This document shows positions 1 through 12,530 of a DNA stretch of 64,000 bases, piece after piece; positions within the stretch are counted from its first letter, which is position 1, and each line of letters starts with the position of its first letter. The DNA is from Cladocopium goreaui. Its lineage: Eukaryota > Sar > Dinophyceae > Suessiales > Symbiodiniaceae. The stretch is taken from assembly GCA_947184155.2 (NCBI GenBank), contig CAMXCT020001480.1, positions 639,466 through 703,465 on the forward strand, given 5' to 3'. A program made the translations under genes and the position numbers. The notes beneath the pieces are model-generated. The model worked only from the letters and a program-made list of their open reading frames with translations. It did not search any database and was not told the origin of the DNA.

Positions 1-14
1 GACGCTGATAAGTT

Positions 15-62
15 GGCACGGTATGGCACGGCATGGCACGGCATGGCACGGCATGGTACGGC
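15..62. repeat. short tandem repeat, ~10 bp unit
   Basis: About four to five copies of a unit close to GCATGGCACG run in tandem. An open frame crosses it but has no other sign of coding. Confidence 0.8.
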
Positions 63-123
63 GGCCAGGTCGTTTGCAAAGTGAAGCGAATGGGTGGTGG
101 CTTTGGTGGGAAGGACTGAAACA

Positions 124-215
124 TGATGACATGTATACATACATAAATATATATATAGACAAAATAAACGAACACACACACACACACGCACATATATATA
201 TATACACATGTGCAG
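124..215. repeat. mixed AT/AC microsatellite
   Basis: ATAC/ATAT tracts are followed by an (AC)n run and a (TA)n run. The stretch 240-1,220 beyond it is AT-rich, with degenerate AATCAC/AATAATG motifs, and shows no convincing gene. Confidence 0.8.
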
Positions 216-1220
216 ATACCCTGAGTCACAGCATTTTTAAGTGAAAGTCAAGAGGAACATCAATATGGACATTTTCACCGGTGCAGATTTATGCTTCGAC
301 ACTTTTGGGCCCCATTGTATCGAGGTTCTCGTTCAGTTCCTGAGAACGCTATGGGGATGGTTTGGAATAACGATAGGCCTATGGTCCAGGTATAGTTAAA
401 GCCACCAGTTATACATGGCAATTCTTATGGGGTTGAATGGGGTACTCACAGAAAAAACTGGTATGTCGGGCCAGAAGTGTATAGCTATGCCTGTGACCAT
501 GCCATGTATGTAACCCACTTATGTCCAAGTAACCTGAGCGAAGAATCCTCCAATCCTTCATGAACACGGGCATGTCATGGTCACTGGTCCTTGCCTGCCA
601 TGTTGACAGCCACAAAAACCTCTGCAGTTTTTCCTCTACCATGATCTGGGGCTTTCCTAAAATGGAGCTAGCCCTTAAACTGAAGGATTTATAATGGAAA
701 ATCACAATCTAAAATGGATGATTTCGAGGTACCCTCATTTTAGGAAACCTCCATTTAGTCGTTTTAGTAGGATTCGGCTGTTCTATCCCTTTATAAGCCA
801 TAGAAACTATATATATATATCTCTCTCCACTATATATACATCCTAGTTAATGGAGTTATAAATCAATTATTGGTACACTTATGGCCCGAAATATAAGTTA
901 CAAGTTGCAAGTATAGAATGTATAGTCCCATAGATTCACAACCAGTTATAACCATCATTAATCACATGTTTAGCCACTATTAGCCATTATTAATCACTAT
1001 TCATCACCATTTAATCACTACTAATCACAATAGAAATCACTATAAATGGCCAAAAGTATTTTTAATTTGCAGTTTATAAACCCAACAACGTTTTCAATCC
1101 CAGGAGACGCGCACCGTGATCTTCTCAACTGCTGCTGCGCTGGCTGCACATCGCTTGAAGCAACCGGTGACTTGGCAGCGTGGATACAAGCAGCAAACAA
1201 CAAGCAGCAGCAACAAATAT

Positions 1221-1322
1221 CTGGTTGGTGGTTTGGAACATGTTTTATTTTTCCAGATATTGGGAATGTCATGGTCCCAACTGACTTTCATATTTTTGAG
1301 AGGGGTTGAAACCACCAACCAT
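1221..1322. mobile_element. MITE-like hairpin element, copy 1
   Basis: The segment starts CTGGTTGGTGGTTT and ends with the inverse, AAACCACCAACCATGG. The interior carries GGGAATGTCAT and CCCAACTGAC, shared with the copies at 1,376 and 2,361. It has terminal inverted repeats, ~100 bp length and no coding capacity, as expected of a non-autonomous hairpin element. Mobility is inferred only from the dispersed copies. Confidence 0.6.
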
Positions 1323-1375
1323 GGTTGAATAATGCTTAATCATGCTTAATAATGATTAATAATGGTTAATAATCA

Positions 1376-1498
1376 CTGGTTTAGGTGGGTTGGAACCATG
1401 GAACTTTATGACTTTCCCATCATATTATGGGAATGGAATAATCATCCCAACTGACGAACTCCATGATTTTTCAGAGGGGTAGGTATACCACCAACCAG
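1376..1498. mobile_element. MITE-like hairpin element, copy 2
   Basis: It begins CTGGTTTAGGTGGGTTGG and ends ACCACCAACCAG. Its right half, from the CCCAACTGACGAACTCC motif to the end, is nearly identical to copy 3. The left terminal repeat is partly decayed. Confidence 0.55.
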
Positions 1499-1499
1499 A

Positions 1500-1690
1500 A
1501 TATACACCGTTCGATATAGATAGATCGATCGATAGAGATAGTTTGATAGGTAGATGGGTAGTTTTTTTTTTTTTTTACATTGGTAAATAGGTAGACAGAT
1601 AGGTTAGTCGGTAGATAGATAGATCGCTTGCTGGATCGATCAGCAGATAAATAGATAGGTAGGTAGATAATGGTAGATAGGTCAATTATG
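1500..1690. repeat. GATA/TAGA-rich microsatellite with poly(T)
   Basis: Degenerate (GATA)n and (TAGG)n runs are interrupted by a T tract at about 1,561-1,575. Confidence 0.8.
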
Positions 1691-2360
1691 TACCATGATC
1701 ATGTACCATTTTCATTTTTGTACCGTTATCATCTACCATAGTTTTTATATGGGGATGGGTCAAAACCCTGGTACCTTTTGTGAACCCCAAGTCATAGCTG
1801 GTAAATGGATGTGAATAACCCACTAAAAATGTATCTATAGGTATTGACCCATACCCATATAATGAAGTTTTTAGTGGGAATGTCATCATCCCAACTGACT
1901 TTCCGGCGCTTAACGCGGCGCGAAACGCGGCGCGAAACGGGCTCCATGATATCCATTGATCATCTCCCATGGGTCCAACAAGTCATGGGGGCACCCCTAG
2001 TCATCATCCATTTGAACCGGCCTGGTAAACATACAAAAAAAACCATGGAAAATCAGAAAATTCCCATTTTTTTTAGGTAAATCAACTATTTCTATGGCCA
2101 TTTTCAATAGCTATGTTAAATGACCAGAGGGTAATGGGATTTCCCATTATATATATATATATTATACACAATCTATTTTTGGGGTACCACCATTTATGGA
2201 AACCCCCAAATAGTTCGTGATGATCCCAAATTACTACCGTTTTGTCATGGTAGTACCCTCAAAATCATCCGTCATGGATGAACATGAAATCTTATCTGGT
2301 TGATGGTTTGGAACATTGGTTTAGTATGGGATAATGATGGTTAATGATGGTTAGTAATCA

Positions 2361-2472
2361 CTGGTTGGTGGGTTGGAACATGAATTTTATGATTTTCCAG
2401 AGATTGGGAATGTCATGATCCCAACTGACGAACTCCATGATTTTTCAGAGGGGTAGGTATACCACCAACCAG
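2361..2472. mobile_element. MITE-like hairpin element, copy 3
   Basis: This is the best-preserved copy. Perfect 11-bp inverted ends (CTGGTTGGTGG and CCACCAACCAG) flank a ~90 bp interior containing GGGAATGTCATG and CCCAACTGACG. A partial left end of a fourth copy, CTGGTTGATGGTTTGGAACA, lies near 2,297. Confidence 0.65.
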
Positions 2473-3237
2473 ATGAAATCTTATTGAAACAACCATGCAA
2501 TATGAGGCCCCCCAGTGATGTTTGTTGGTTTAGATTCGCCCCAGTAACTACAGTAGATGGACAAAATATTCAAACCCTGCAGCACGCAATATGTTGAACC
2601 CCCGCACCCCCAAATCTCAATGTTTCATCGCGCGCGTTAGCAAAAGTGATGTTAGGGGTTTGATTTTTTCGTCCATTGGGGCTAACGCATTTCAGGTTAC
2701 AATAACATTGAACTTTGGGGGCGAAGGGGTTGTACAGGATAGAAGGGGTTTGAATATTTCGTCCACCTACGGTACCAACTCGTTGGTACTGTCTCGCTCT
2801 CTGATGTTTTCACATCTTTTGGTCTCCAAACTCTGTTGTGGAAACATCAATGTGCATGCTGCTGATCTTATTCCAAACTGCGCAAAACATTGGCTTTTCA
2901 CAAGTAAATGCCTCCTGTCTGTCTCCCGTCCCATTTTTTTTCTATTCCCTAATTCGCAACTTATTCCTAAGTGCACAAAACATTGTGTTTTCACAGGTAA
3001 GTGCAACTTTTGTGCCTCCCGTCCCATTTTTTTCTATTCCCTAATTCGCAACTTATTCCAAACTGCAAAAAACATTGTGTTTTCACAGGTAAATGCTGCA
3101 TGTGTCTCTCGTCCCATTTTCCCCTATTCCCTAATTCACAACTTATTTCAACATGCGCAAAACATTGTGTTTTCACAGGTAGATGTGCATGCCTCTCTTG
3201 TCCCATTTTTTCCTATTCCCTAATTCACGACTTATTC

Positions 3238-3380
3238 GTTTGACGTGGCCCTGCCAATGGATTATGTCATTTGTGACGTGCTGCTTCTTTTTAAGAGAAA
3301 AATATTTCCTTTTTTACTTAGGAGCTGTCTCATGCTGTTCAAGTTGCAAAATCCATTGGCAGGGCCACGTCAAACGAATA
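3238..3380. repeat. loop segment of satellite unit, orientation 1
   Basis: TGACGTGGCCCTGCCAATGG and its reverse complement bracket a ~95 bp loop that reads ATTATGTCATTTGTGACG to CAAGTTGCAAAATCC on the plus strand. The same orientation is seen at ~4,525, ~5,820, ~7,115 and ~8,410. Confidence 0.9.
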
Positions 3381-6300
3381 AGTCGTGAATTAGGGAATAG
3401 GAAAAAATGGGACGAGAGAGGCATGCAGTGAAAACACAATGTTTTGCGCATGTTGAAATAAGTTGTGAATTAGGGAATAGGGAAAAATGGGACGAGAGAC
3501 ACATGCAGCATTTACCTGTGAAAACACAATGTTTTTTGCAGTTTGGAATAAGTTGCGAATTAGGGAATAGAAAAAATGGGACGGGAGGCACAAAGGTTGC
3601 ACTTACCTGTGAAAACACAATGTTTTGTGCACTTAGGAATAAGTTGCGAATTAGGGAATAGAAAAAAATGGGACGGGAGACAGACAGGAGGCATTTACTT
3701 GTGAAAAGCCAATGTTTTGCGCAGTTTGGAATAAGATCAGCAGCATGCACATTGATGTTTCCACAACAGAGTTTGAAGACCAAAAGATGTGAAAACATCA
3801 GAGAACCAGACAGTAGATGGACAAAATATTCAAACCCTGCAGCACGCAATATGTTGAACCCCCGCACCCCCAAATCTCAATGTTTCATCGCGCGCGTTAG
3901 CAAAAGTGATGTTAGGGGTTTGATTTTTTTCGTCCATTGGGGCTAACGCATTTCAGGTTACAATAACATTGAACTTTGGGGGCGAAGGGGTTGTACAGGA
4001 TAGAAGGGGTTTGAATATTTCGTCCATCTACGGTACCAACTCGGGTGTGCGGCATGCCGCACACCCCAGTTGGTACTGTCTCGCTCTCTGATGTTTTCAC
4101 ATCTTTTGGTCTCCAAACTCTGTTGTGGAAACATCAATGTGCATGCTGCTGATCTTATTCCAAACTGCGCAAAACATTGGCTTTTCACAAGTAAATGCCT
4201 CCTGTCTGTCTCCCGTCCCATTTTTTTCTATTCCCTAATTCGCAACTTATTCCTAAGTGCACAAAACATTGTGTTTTCACAGGTAAGTGCAACCTTTGTG
4301 CCTCCCGTCCCATTTTTTTCTATTCCCTAATTCGCAACTTATTCCAAACTGCAAAAAACATTGTGTTTTCACAGGTAAATGCTGCATGTGTCTCTCGTCC
4401 CATTTTTCCCTATTCCCTAATTCACAACTTATTTCAACATGCGCAAAACATTGTGTTTTCACAGGTAGATGTGCATGCCTCTCTTGTCCCATTTTTTCCT
4501 ATTCCCTAATTCACGACTTATTCGTTTGACGTGGCCCTGCCAATGGATTATGTCATTTGTGACGTGCTGCTTCTTTTTAAGAGAAAAATATTTCCTTTTT
4601 TACTTAGGAGCTGTCTCATGCTGTTCAAGTTGCAAAATCCATTGGCAGGGCCACGTCAAACGAATAAGTCGTGAATTAGGGAATAGGAAAAAATGGGACG
4701 AGAGAGACATGCACATCTACCTGTGAAAACACAATGTTTTGCGCATGTTGGAATAAGTTGTGAATTAGGGAATAGGAAAAATGGGACGAGAGACACATGC
4801 AGCATTTACCTGTGAAAACACAATGTTTTTTGCAGTTTGGAATAAGTTGCGAATTAGGGAATAGAAAAAAATGGGACGGGAGGCACAAAGGTTGCACTTA
4901 CCTGTGAAAACACAATGTTTTGTGCACTTAGGAATAAGTTGCGAATTAGGGAATAGAAAAAAATGGGACGGGAGACAGACAGGAGGCATTTACTTGTGAA
5001 AAGCCAATGTTTTGCGCAGTTTGGAATAAGATCAGCAGCATGCACATTGATGTTTCCACAACAGAGTTTGGAGACCAAAAGATGTGAAAACATCAGAGAA
5101 CCAGACAGTAGATGGACAAAATATTCAAACCCTGCAGCACGCAATATGTTGAACCCCCGCACCCCCAAATCTCAATGTTTCATCGCGCGCGTTAGCAAAA
5201 GTGATGTTAGGGGTTTGATTTTTTTCGTCCATTGGGGCTAACGCATTTCAGGTTACAATAACATTGAACTTTGGGGGCGAAGGGGTTGTACAGGATAGAA
5301 GGGGTTTGAATATTTCGTCCATCTACGGTACCAACTCGGGTGTGCGGCATGCCGCACACCCCAGTTGGTACTGTCTCGCTCTCTGATGTTTTCACATCTT
5401 TTGGTCTCCAAACTCTGTTGTGGAAACATCAATGTGCATGCTGCTGATCTTATTCCAAACTGCGCAAAACATTGGCTTTTCACAAGTAAATGCCTCCTGT
5501 CTGTCTCCCGTCCCATTTTTTTCTATTCCCTAATTCGCAACTTATTCCTAAGTGCACAAAACATTGTGTTTTCACAGGTAAGTGCAACCTTTGTGCCTCC
5601 CGTCCCATTTTTTTCTATTCCCTAATTCGCAACTTATTCCAAACTGCAAAAAACATTGTGTTTTCACAGGTAAATGCTGCATGTGTCTCTCGTCCCATTT
5701 TTCCCCATTCCCTAATTCACAACTTATTTCAACATGCGCAAAACATTGTGTTTTCACAGGTAGATGTGCATGCCTCTCTTGTCCCATTTTTTCCTATTCC
5801 CTAATTCACGACTTATTCGTTTGACGTGGCCCTGCCAATGGATTATGTCATTTGTGACGTGCTGCTTCTTTTTAAGAGAAAAATATTTCCTTTTTTACTT
5901 AGGAGCTGTCTCATGCTGTTCAAGTTGCAAAATCCATTGGCAGGGCCACGTCAAACGAATAAGTCGTGAATTAGGGAATAGGAAAAAATGGGACGAGAGA
6001 GGCATGCACATCTACCTGTGAAAACACAATGTTTTGCGCATGTTGAAATAAGTTGTGAATTAGGGAATAGGGAAAAATGGGACGAGAGACACATGCAGCA
6101 TTTACCTGTGAAAACACAATGTTTTTTGCAGTTTGGAATAAGTTGCGAATTAGGGAATAGAAAAAATGGGACGGGAAGCACAAAGGTTGCACTTACCTGT
6201 GAAAACACAATGTTTTGTGCACTTAGGAATAAGTTGCGAATTAGGGAATAGAAAAAAATGGGACGGGAGACAGACAGGAGGCATTTACTTGTGAAAAGCC

Positions 6301-9300
6301 AATGTTTTGCGCAGTTTGGAATAAGATCAGCAGCATGCACATTGATGTTTCCACAACAGAGTTTGGAGACCAAAAGATGTGAAAACATCAGAGAACCAGA
6401 CAGTAGATGGACAAAATATTCAAACCCTGCAGCACGCAATATGTTGAACCCCCGCACCCCCAAATCTCAATGTTTCATCGCGCGCGTTAGCAAAAGTGAT
6501 GTTAGGGGTTTGATTTTTTTCGTCCATTGGGGCTAACGCATTTCAGGTTACAATAACATTGAACTTTGGGGGCGAAGGGGTTGTACAGGATAGAAGGGGT
6601 TTGAATATTTCGTCCATCTACGGTACCAACTGGGGTGTGCGGCATGCCGCACACCCCAGTTGGTACTGTCTCGCTCTCTGATGTTTTCACATCTTTTGGT
6701 CTCCAAACTCTGTTGTGGAAACATCAATGTGCATGCTGCTGATCTTATTCCAAACTGCGCAAAACATTGGCTTTTCACAAGTAAATGCCTCCTGTCTGTC
6801 TCCCGTCCCATTTTTTTCTATTCCCTAATTCGCAACTTATTCCTAAGTGCACAAAACATTGTGTTTTCACAGGTAAGTGCAACTTTTGTGCCTCCCGTCC
6901 CATTTTTTTCTATTCCCTAATTCGCAACTTATTCCAAACTGCAAAAAACATTGTGTTTTCACAGGTAAATGCTGCATGTGTCTCTCGTCCCATTTTTTCC
7001 TATTCCCTAATTCACAACTTATTTCAACATGCGCAAAACATTGTGTTTTCACAGGTAGATGTGCATGCCTCTCTTGTCCCATTTTTTCCTATTCCCTAAT
7101 TCACGACTTATTCGTTTGACGTGGCCCTGCCAATGGATTATGTCATTTGTGACGTGCTGCTTCTTTTTAAGAGAAAAATATTTCCTTTTTTACTTAGGAG
7201 CTGTCTCATGCTGTTCAAGTTGCAAAATCCATTGGCAGGGCCACGTCAAACGAATAAGTCGTGAATTAGGGAATAGGAAAAAATGGGACGAGAGAGGCAT
7301 GCACATCTACCTGTGAAAACACAATGTTTTGCGCATGTTGAAATAAGTTGTGAATTAGGGAATAGGGAAAAATGGGACGAGAGACACATGCAGCATTTAC
7401 CTGTGAAAACACAATGTTTTTTGCAGTTTGGAATAAGTTGCGAATTAGGGAATAGAAAAAAATGGGACGGGAGGCACAAAGGTTGCACTTACCTGTGAAA
7501 ACACAATGTTTTGTGCACTTAGGAATAAGTTGCGAATTAGGGAATAGAAAAAAATGGGACGGGAGACAGACAGGAGGCATTTACTTGTGAAAAGTCAATG
7601 TTTTGCGCAGTTTGGAATAAGATCAGCAGCATGCACATTGATGTTTCCACAACAGAGTTTGGAGACCAAAAGATGTGAAAACATCAGAGAACCAGACAGT
7701 AGATGGACAAAATATTCAAACCCTGCAGCACGCAATATGTTGAACCCCCGCACCCCCAAATCTCAATGTTTCATCGCGCGTGTTAGCAAAAGTGATGTTA
7801 GGGGTTTGATTTTTTTCGTCCATTGGGGCTAACGCATTTCAGGTTACAATAACATTGAACTTTGGGGGCGAAGGGGTTGTACAGGATAGAAGGGGTTTGA
7901 ATATTTCGTCCATCTACGGTACCAACTCGGGTGTGCGGCATGCCGCACACCCCAGTTGGTACTGTCTCGCTCTCTGATGTTTTCACATCTTTTGGTCTCC
8001 AAACTCTGTTGTGGAAACATCAATGTGCATGCTGCTGATCTTATTCCAAACTGCGCAAAACATTGGCTTTTCACAAGTAAATGCCTCCTGTCTGTCTCCC
8101 GTCCCATTTTTTCTATTCCCTAATTCGCAACTTATTCCTAAGTGCACAAAACATTGTGTTTTCACAGGTAAGTGCAACCTTTGTGCTTCCCGTCCCATTT
8201 TTTTCTATTCCCTAATTCGCAACTTATTCCAAACTGCAAAAAACATTGTGTTTTCACAGGTAAATGCTGCATGTGTCTCTCGTCCCATTTTTTCCTATTC
8301 CCTAATTCACAACTTATTCCAACATGCGCAAAACATTGTGTTTTCACAGGTAGATGTGCATGTCTCTCTCGTCCCATTTTTTCCTATTCCCTAATTCACG
8401 ACTTATTCGTTTGACGTGGCCCTGCCAATGGATTTTGTTATTTGTGACGTGCTGCTTCTTTTTAAGAGAAACATATTTCCTTTTTTAATTAGGAGCTGTC
8501 TCATGCTGTTCAAGTTGCAAAATCCATTGTCAGGGCCACGTCAAACGAATAAGTCGTGAATTAGGGAATAGGAAAAAATGGGACGAGAGAGACATGCACA
8601 TCTACCTGTGAAAATACAATGTTTTGCGCATGTTGGAATAAGTTGTGAATTAGGGAATAGGAAAAAATGGGACGAGAGACACATGCAGCATTTACCCGTG
8701 AAAACACAATGTTTTTTGCAGTTTGGAATAAGTTGCGAATTAGGGAATAGAAAAAAATGGGACGGGAAGCACAAAGGTTGCACTTACCTGTGAGAACACA
8801 ATGTTTTGTGCACTTAGGAATAAGTTGCGAATTAGGGAATAGAAAAAAATGGGACGGGAGACAGACAGGAGGCATTTACTTGTGAAAAGCCAATGTTTTG
8901 CGCAGTTTGGAAGAAGATCGGCAGCATGCGCATTGATGTTCCACAACAGAGTTTGGAGACCAAAAGATGTGAAAACATCAGAGAACGAGACAGTAGATGG
9001 ACAAAATATTCAAACCCTGCAGCACGCACTATGTTGAACCCCCGCACCCCAAATCTCAATGTTTCAGCGCGTGCGTTAGCAAAAGTGATGTTAGGGGTTT
9101 GATTTTTTTCGCCCATTGGGGCTAACGCACTTCAGGTTATAACATTGAACTTTGGGGGCGAGGGGGTTGTACCGGATAGAAGGGGTTTGAACATTTCGTC
9201 CATCTACGGTACCAACTGGGGCGTGCGGCATGCCGCACACCCCAGTTGGTACCGTCTCGCTCTCTGATGTTTTCACATCTTTTGGTCTCCAAACTCTGTT

Positions 9301-9702
9301 GTGAAAACATCAATGCGCATGCTGCTGATCTTCTTCCAAACTGCGCAAAACATTGGCTTTTCACAAGTAAATGCCTCCTGTCTGTCTCCCGTCCCATTTT
9401 TTCCTATTCCCTAATTCGCAACTTATTCCTAAGTGCACAAAACATTGTGTTTTCACAGGTAAGTGCAACCTTTGTGCTTCCCGTCCCATTTTTTTCTATT
9501 CCCTAATTCGCAACTTATTCCAAACTGCAAAAAACATTGTGTTTTCACGGGTAAATGCTGCATGTGTCTCTCGTCCCATTTTTTCCTATTCCCTAATTCA
9601 CAACAAATTCCTGAGTGCACAAAACATTGTGTTTTCACGGGTAGATGTGCATGTCTCTCTCGTCCCATTTTTTCCTATTCCCTAATTCAGGACTTATTCG
9701 TT

Positions 9703-9845
9703 TGACGTGGCCCTGCCAATGGATTTTGCAACTTGAACAACATGAGACAGCTCCTAATTAAAAATAGGAAATATTTTTCTCTTAAAAAGAAGCAGCACGT
9801 CACACATGACAAAATCCATTGGCAGGGCCACGTCAAACGAATAAG
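9703..9845. repeat. loop segment of satellite unit, orientation 2 (inverted)
   Basis: The same bracketing inverted repeat is present, but the loop now reads TTTTGCAACTTGAACAACAT to GTCACACATGACAAAATCC, the reverse complement of the orientation at 3,238. The unit at ~11,000-11,135 also carries orientation 2. Confidence 0.9.
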
Positions 9846-11804
9846 TCCTGAATTAGGGAATAGGAAAAAATGGGACGAGAGAGACATGCACATCTACCCG
9901 TGAAAACACAATGTTTTGTGCACTCAGGAATAAGTTGTGAATTAGGGAATAGGAAAAAATGGGACGAGAGACACATGCAGCATTTACCCGTGAAAACACA
10001 ATGTTTTTTGCAGTTTGGAATAAGTTGCGAATTAGGGAATAGAAAAAAATGGGACGGGAAGCACAAAGGTGGCACTTACCTGTGAAAACACAATGTTTTG
10101 TGCACTTAGGAATAAGTTGCGAATTAGGGAATAGACAAAAATGGGACGGGAGACAGACAGGAGGCATTTACTTGTGAAAAGCCAATGTTTTGCGCAGTTT
10201 GGAAGAAGATCAGCAGCACGCACATTGATGTTTCCACAACAGAGTTTGGAGACCAAAAGATGTGAAAACATCAGAGAACGAGACAGTAGATGGACAAAAT
10301 ATTCAAACCCTGCAGCACGCACTATGTTGAACCCCCGCACCCCCAAATCTCAATGTTTCAGCGCGTGTGTTAGCAAAAGTGATGTTAGGGGTTTGATTTT
10401 TTTCGTCCATTGGGGCTAACGCACTTCAGGTTACAATAACATTGAACTTTGGGGGCGAGGGGGTTGTACCGGATAGAAGGGGTTTGAATATTTCGTCCAT
10501 CTACGGTACCAACTGGGGTGTGCGGCATGCCGCACACCCCAGTTGGTACCGTCTCGCTCTCTGATGTTTTCACATCTTTTGGTCTCCAAACTCTGTTGTG
10601 GAAACATCAATGTGCATGCTGCTGATCTTCTTCCAAACTGAGCAAGGCATTGGCTTTTCACAAGTAAATGCCTACTGTCTGTCTCCCGTCCCATTTTTTT
10701 CTATTCCCTAATTCGCAACTTATTCCTAAGTGCACAAAACATTGTGTTTTCACAGGTAAGTGCAACCTTTGTGCCTCCCGTCCCATTTTTTCTATTCCCT
10801 AATTCGCAACTTATTCCAAACTGCAAAAAACATTGTGTTTTCACAGGTAAATGCTGCATGTGTCTCTCGTCCCATTTTTTCCCATTCCATAATTCACAAC
10901 TTATTCCAACATGCGCAAAACATTGTGTTTTCACAGGTAGATGTGCATGTCTCTCTCGTCCCATTTTTTCCTATTCCCTAATTCACGACTTATTCGTTTG
11001 ACGTGGCCCTGCCAATGGATTTTGCAACTTGAACAGCATCAGACAGCTCCTAATTAAAAAAGGAAATATTTTTCTCTTAAAAAGAAGCAGCACGTCACAA
11101 ATAACAAAATCCAATGGCAGGGCCACGTCAAACGAATAAGTCGTGAATTAGGGAATAGGAAAAAATGGGACGAGAGAGACATGCACATCTACCTGTGAAA
11201 ACACAATGTTTTGCGCATGTTGGAATAAGTTGTGAATTAGGGAATAGGAAAAAATGGGACGAGAGACACATGCAGCATTTACCTGTGAAAACACAATGTT
11301 TTTTTGCAGTTTGGAATAAGTTGCGAATTAGGGAATAGAAAAAAATGGGACGGGAAGCACAAAGGTTGCACTTACCTGTGAAAACACAATGTTTTGTGCA
11401 CTTAGGAATAAGTTGCGAATTAGGGAATAGACAAAAATGGGACGGGAGACAGACAGGAGGCATTTACTTGTGAAAAGCCAATGTTTTGCGCAGTTTGGAA
11501 GAAGATCAGCAGCACGCACATTGATGTTTCCACAACAGAGTTTGGAGACCAAAAGATGTGAAAACATCAGAGAACGAGACAGTAGATGGACAAAATATTC
11601 AAACCCTGCAGCACGCACTATGTTGAACCCCCGCACCCCCAAATCTCAATGTTTCAGCGCGTGTGTTAGCAAAAGTGATGTTAGGGGTTTGATTTTTTTC
11701 GTCCATTGGGGCTAACGCACTTCAGGTTACAATAACATTGAACTTTGGGGGCGAGGGGGTTGTACCGGATAGAAGGGGTTTGAATATTTCGTCCATCTAC
11801 GGTA

Positions 11805-11925
11805 GTACTAATACTAGTAGCAGTGGAAGTAATGCAGTAGTGGTAGTGGTAGTGGTAGTAGCCGTCGTAGTAGGAGTAGTAGTAGTAGCAGCAGCAGCAG
11901 TAGCAGTAGCAGTAATAGGCACGAG
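11805..11925. repeat. AGT/GTR trinucleotide repeat
   Basis: A run of AGT, GTG and GCA triplets directly abuts the broken end of the satellite array. Confidence 0.85.
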
Positions 11926-12530
11926 ACTCAATTGCCCTGTGATCAATAAAGGCCTGGCGATCACACAGGTCATTAAACGTACATGAGTTCCACAGGTCAT
12001 TAAACGTACATGAGCTTCACAACCTGGTATCGCCTATAGAAAATGCGCACAGATTCACAGATTCACAAGTCTTGAATTCCCGGCCAGGTCATTCGAATTT
12101 ATCAATTCTTGCAGCATCTTGCAGCTCAAGCTTCATTTAGTGTGGCCCTCTAGCCCTCGTATACGTACCACACTATACCGATCCAAGTGGCAACTCAACG
12201 CCATCTGAATCCAAGTCCGTCGTCCACTCTGCAGAGACCTCGTAGAGAACATTCCCAAAGCAATCCTGCTCAGAAATTTCAGAACGAAGTTCAGATCTGT
12301 TCGCTCATCATGCTGCATCAATGGCTTCAGACCTTGTTTTTGCTTCGGTTCAGATGGTTCAGCATCAATGGCAATTTTAGTGATTTTAGGGCCATGCAGC
12401 CGACAATGTTGGACCATACCGAGCCGATATCTGCAATGAAGCCAAACCCGTTTCCAAAATTTCATACTACTGTCACAAAGTGTCACAAATATTGGGCTCT
12501 GCAAATGTTTCCGTGTCTTGTTTAATTTGT

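Larger units (their letters stand above)
2535..11803. repeat. higher-order satellite of ~1,295 bp palindromic units (about 7 copies)
   Basis: Landmarks recur every ~1,295 bp. The 20-bp palindrome GTGTGCGGCATGCCGCACAC lies near 4,045, 5,340, 6,635, 7,931 and 10,519, with a one-base variant near 9,224. Each unit has an ~240 bp spacer with inverted ends (AGATGGACAAAATATTCAAA and its complement), an arm of about four ~90-bp sub-repeats, a ~120 bp loop, and the same arm in reverse complement. Sub-repeats contain TTTTCACAGGTAAGTG. The first unit lacks the 20-mer palindrome at ~2,774, and the last breaks off at 11,803. Units from ~8,400 onward are more diverged than the near-identical units 2-4. Open frames of up to 210 codons occur on both strands but simply follow the repeat. 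No gene is supported here. Confidence 0.95.

Noticed and set aside
2535..11803. CRISPR-like array of spaced repeats
   Set aside because: Units are ~1.3 kb and sub-repeats ~90 bp with no unique spacers; eukaryotic satellite.
2591..11986. Dozens of open frames of 60-210 codons on both strands (repeats of FPNSQLIPNCKKHCVFTGKC and SYSLIRNLF types)
   Set aside because: They recur with the satellite unit in every orientation and frame; length reflects the stop-poor sub-repeat, not selection for protein.
12187..12525. 112-codon plus-strand ORF
   Set aside because: No splice context or motif, and the minus strand here is equally open; likely antisense noise.
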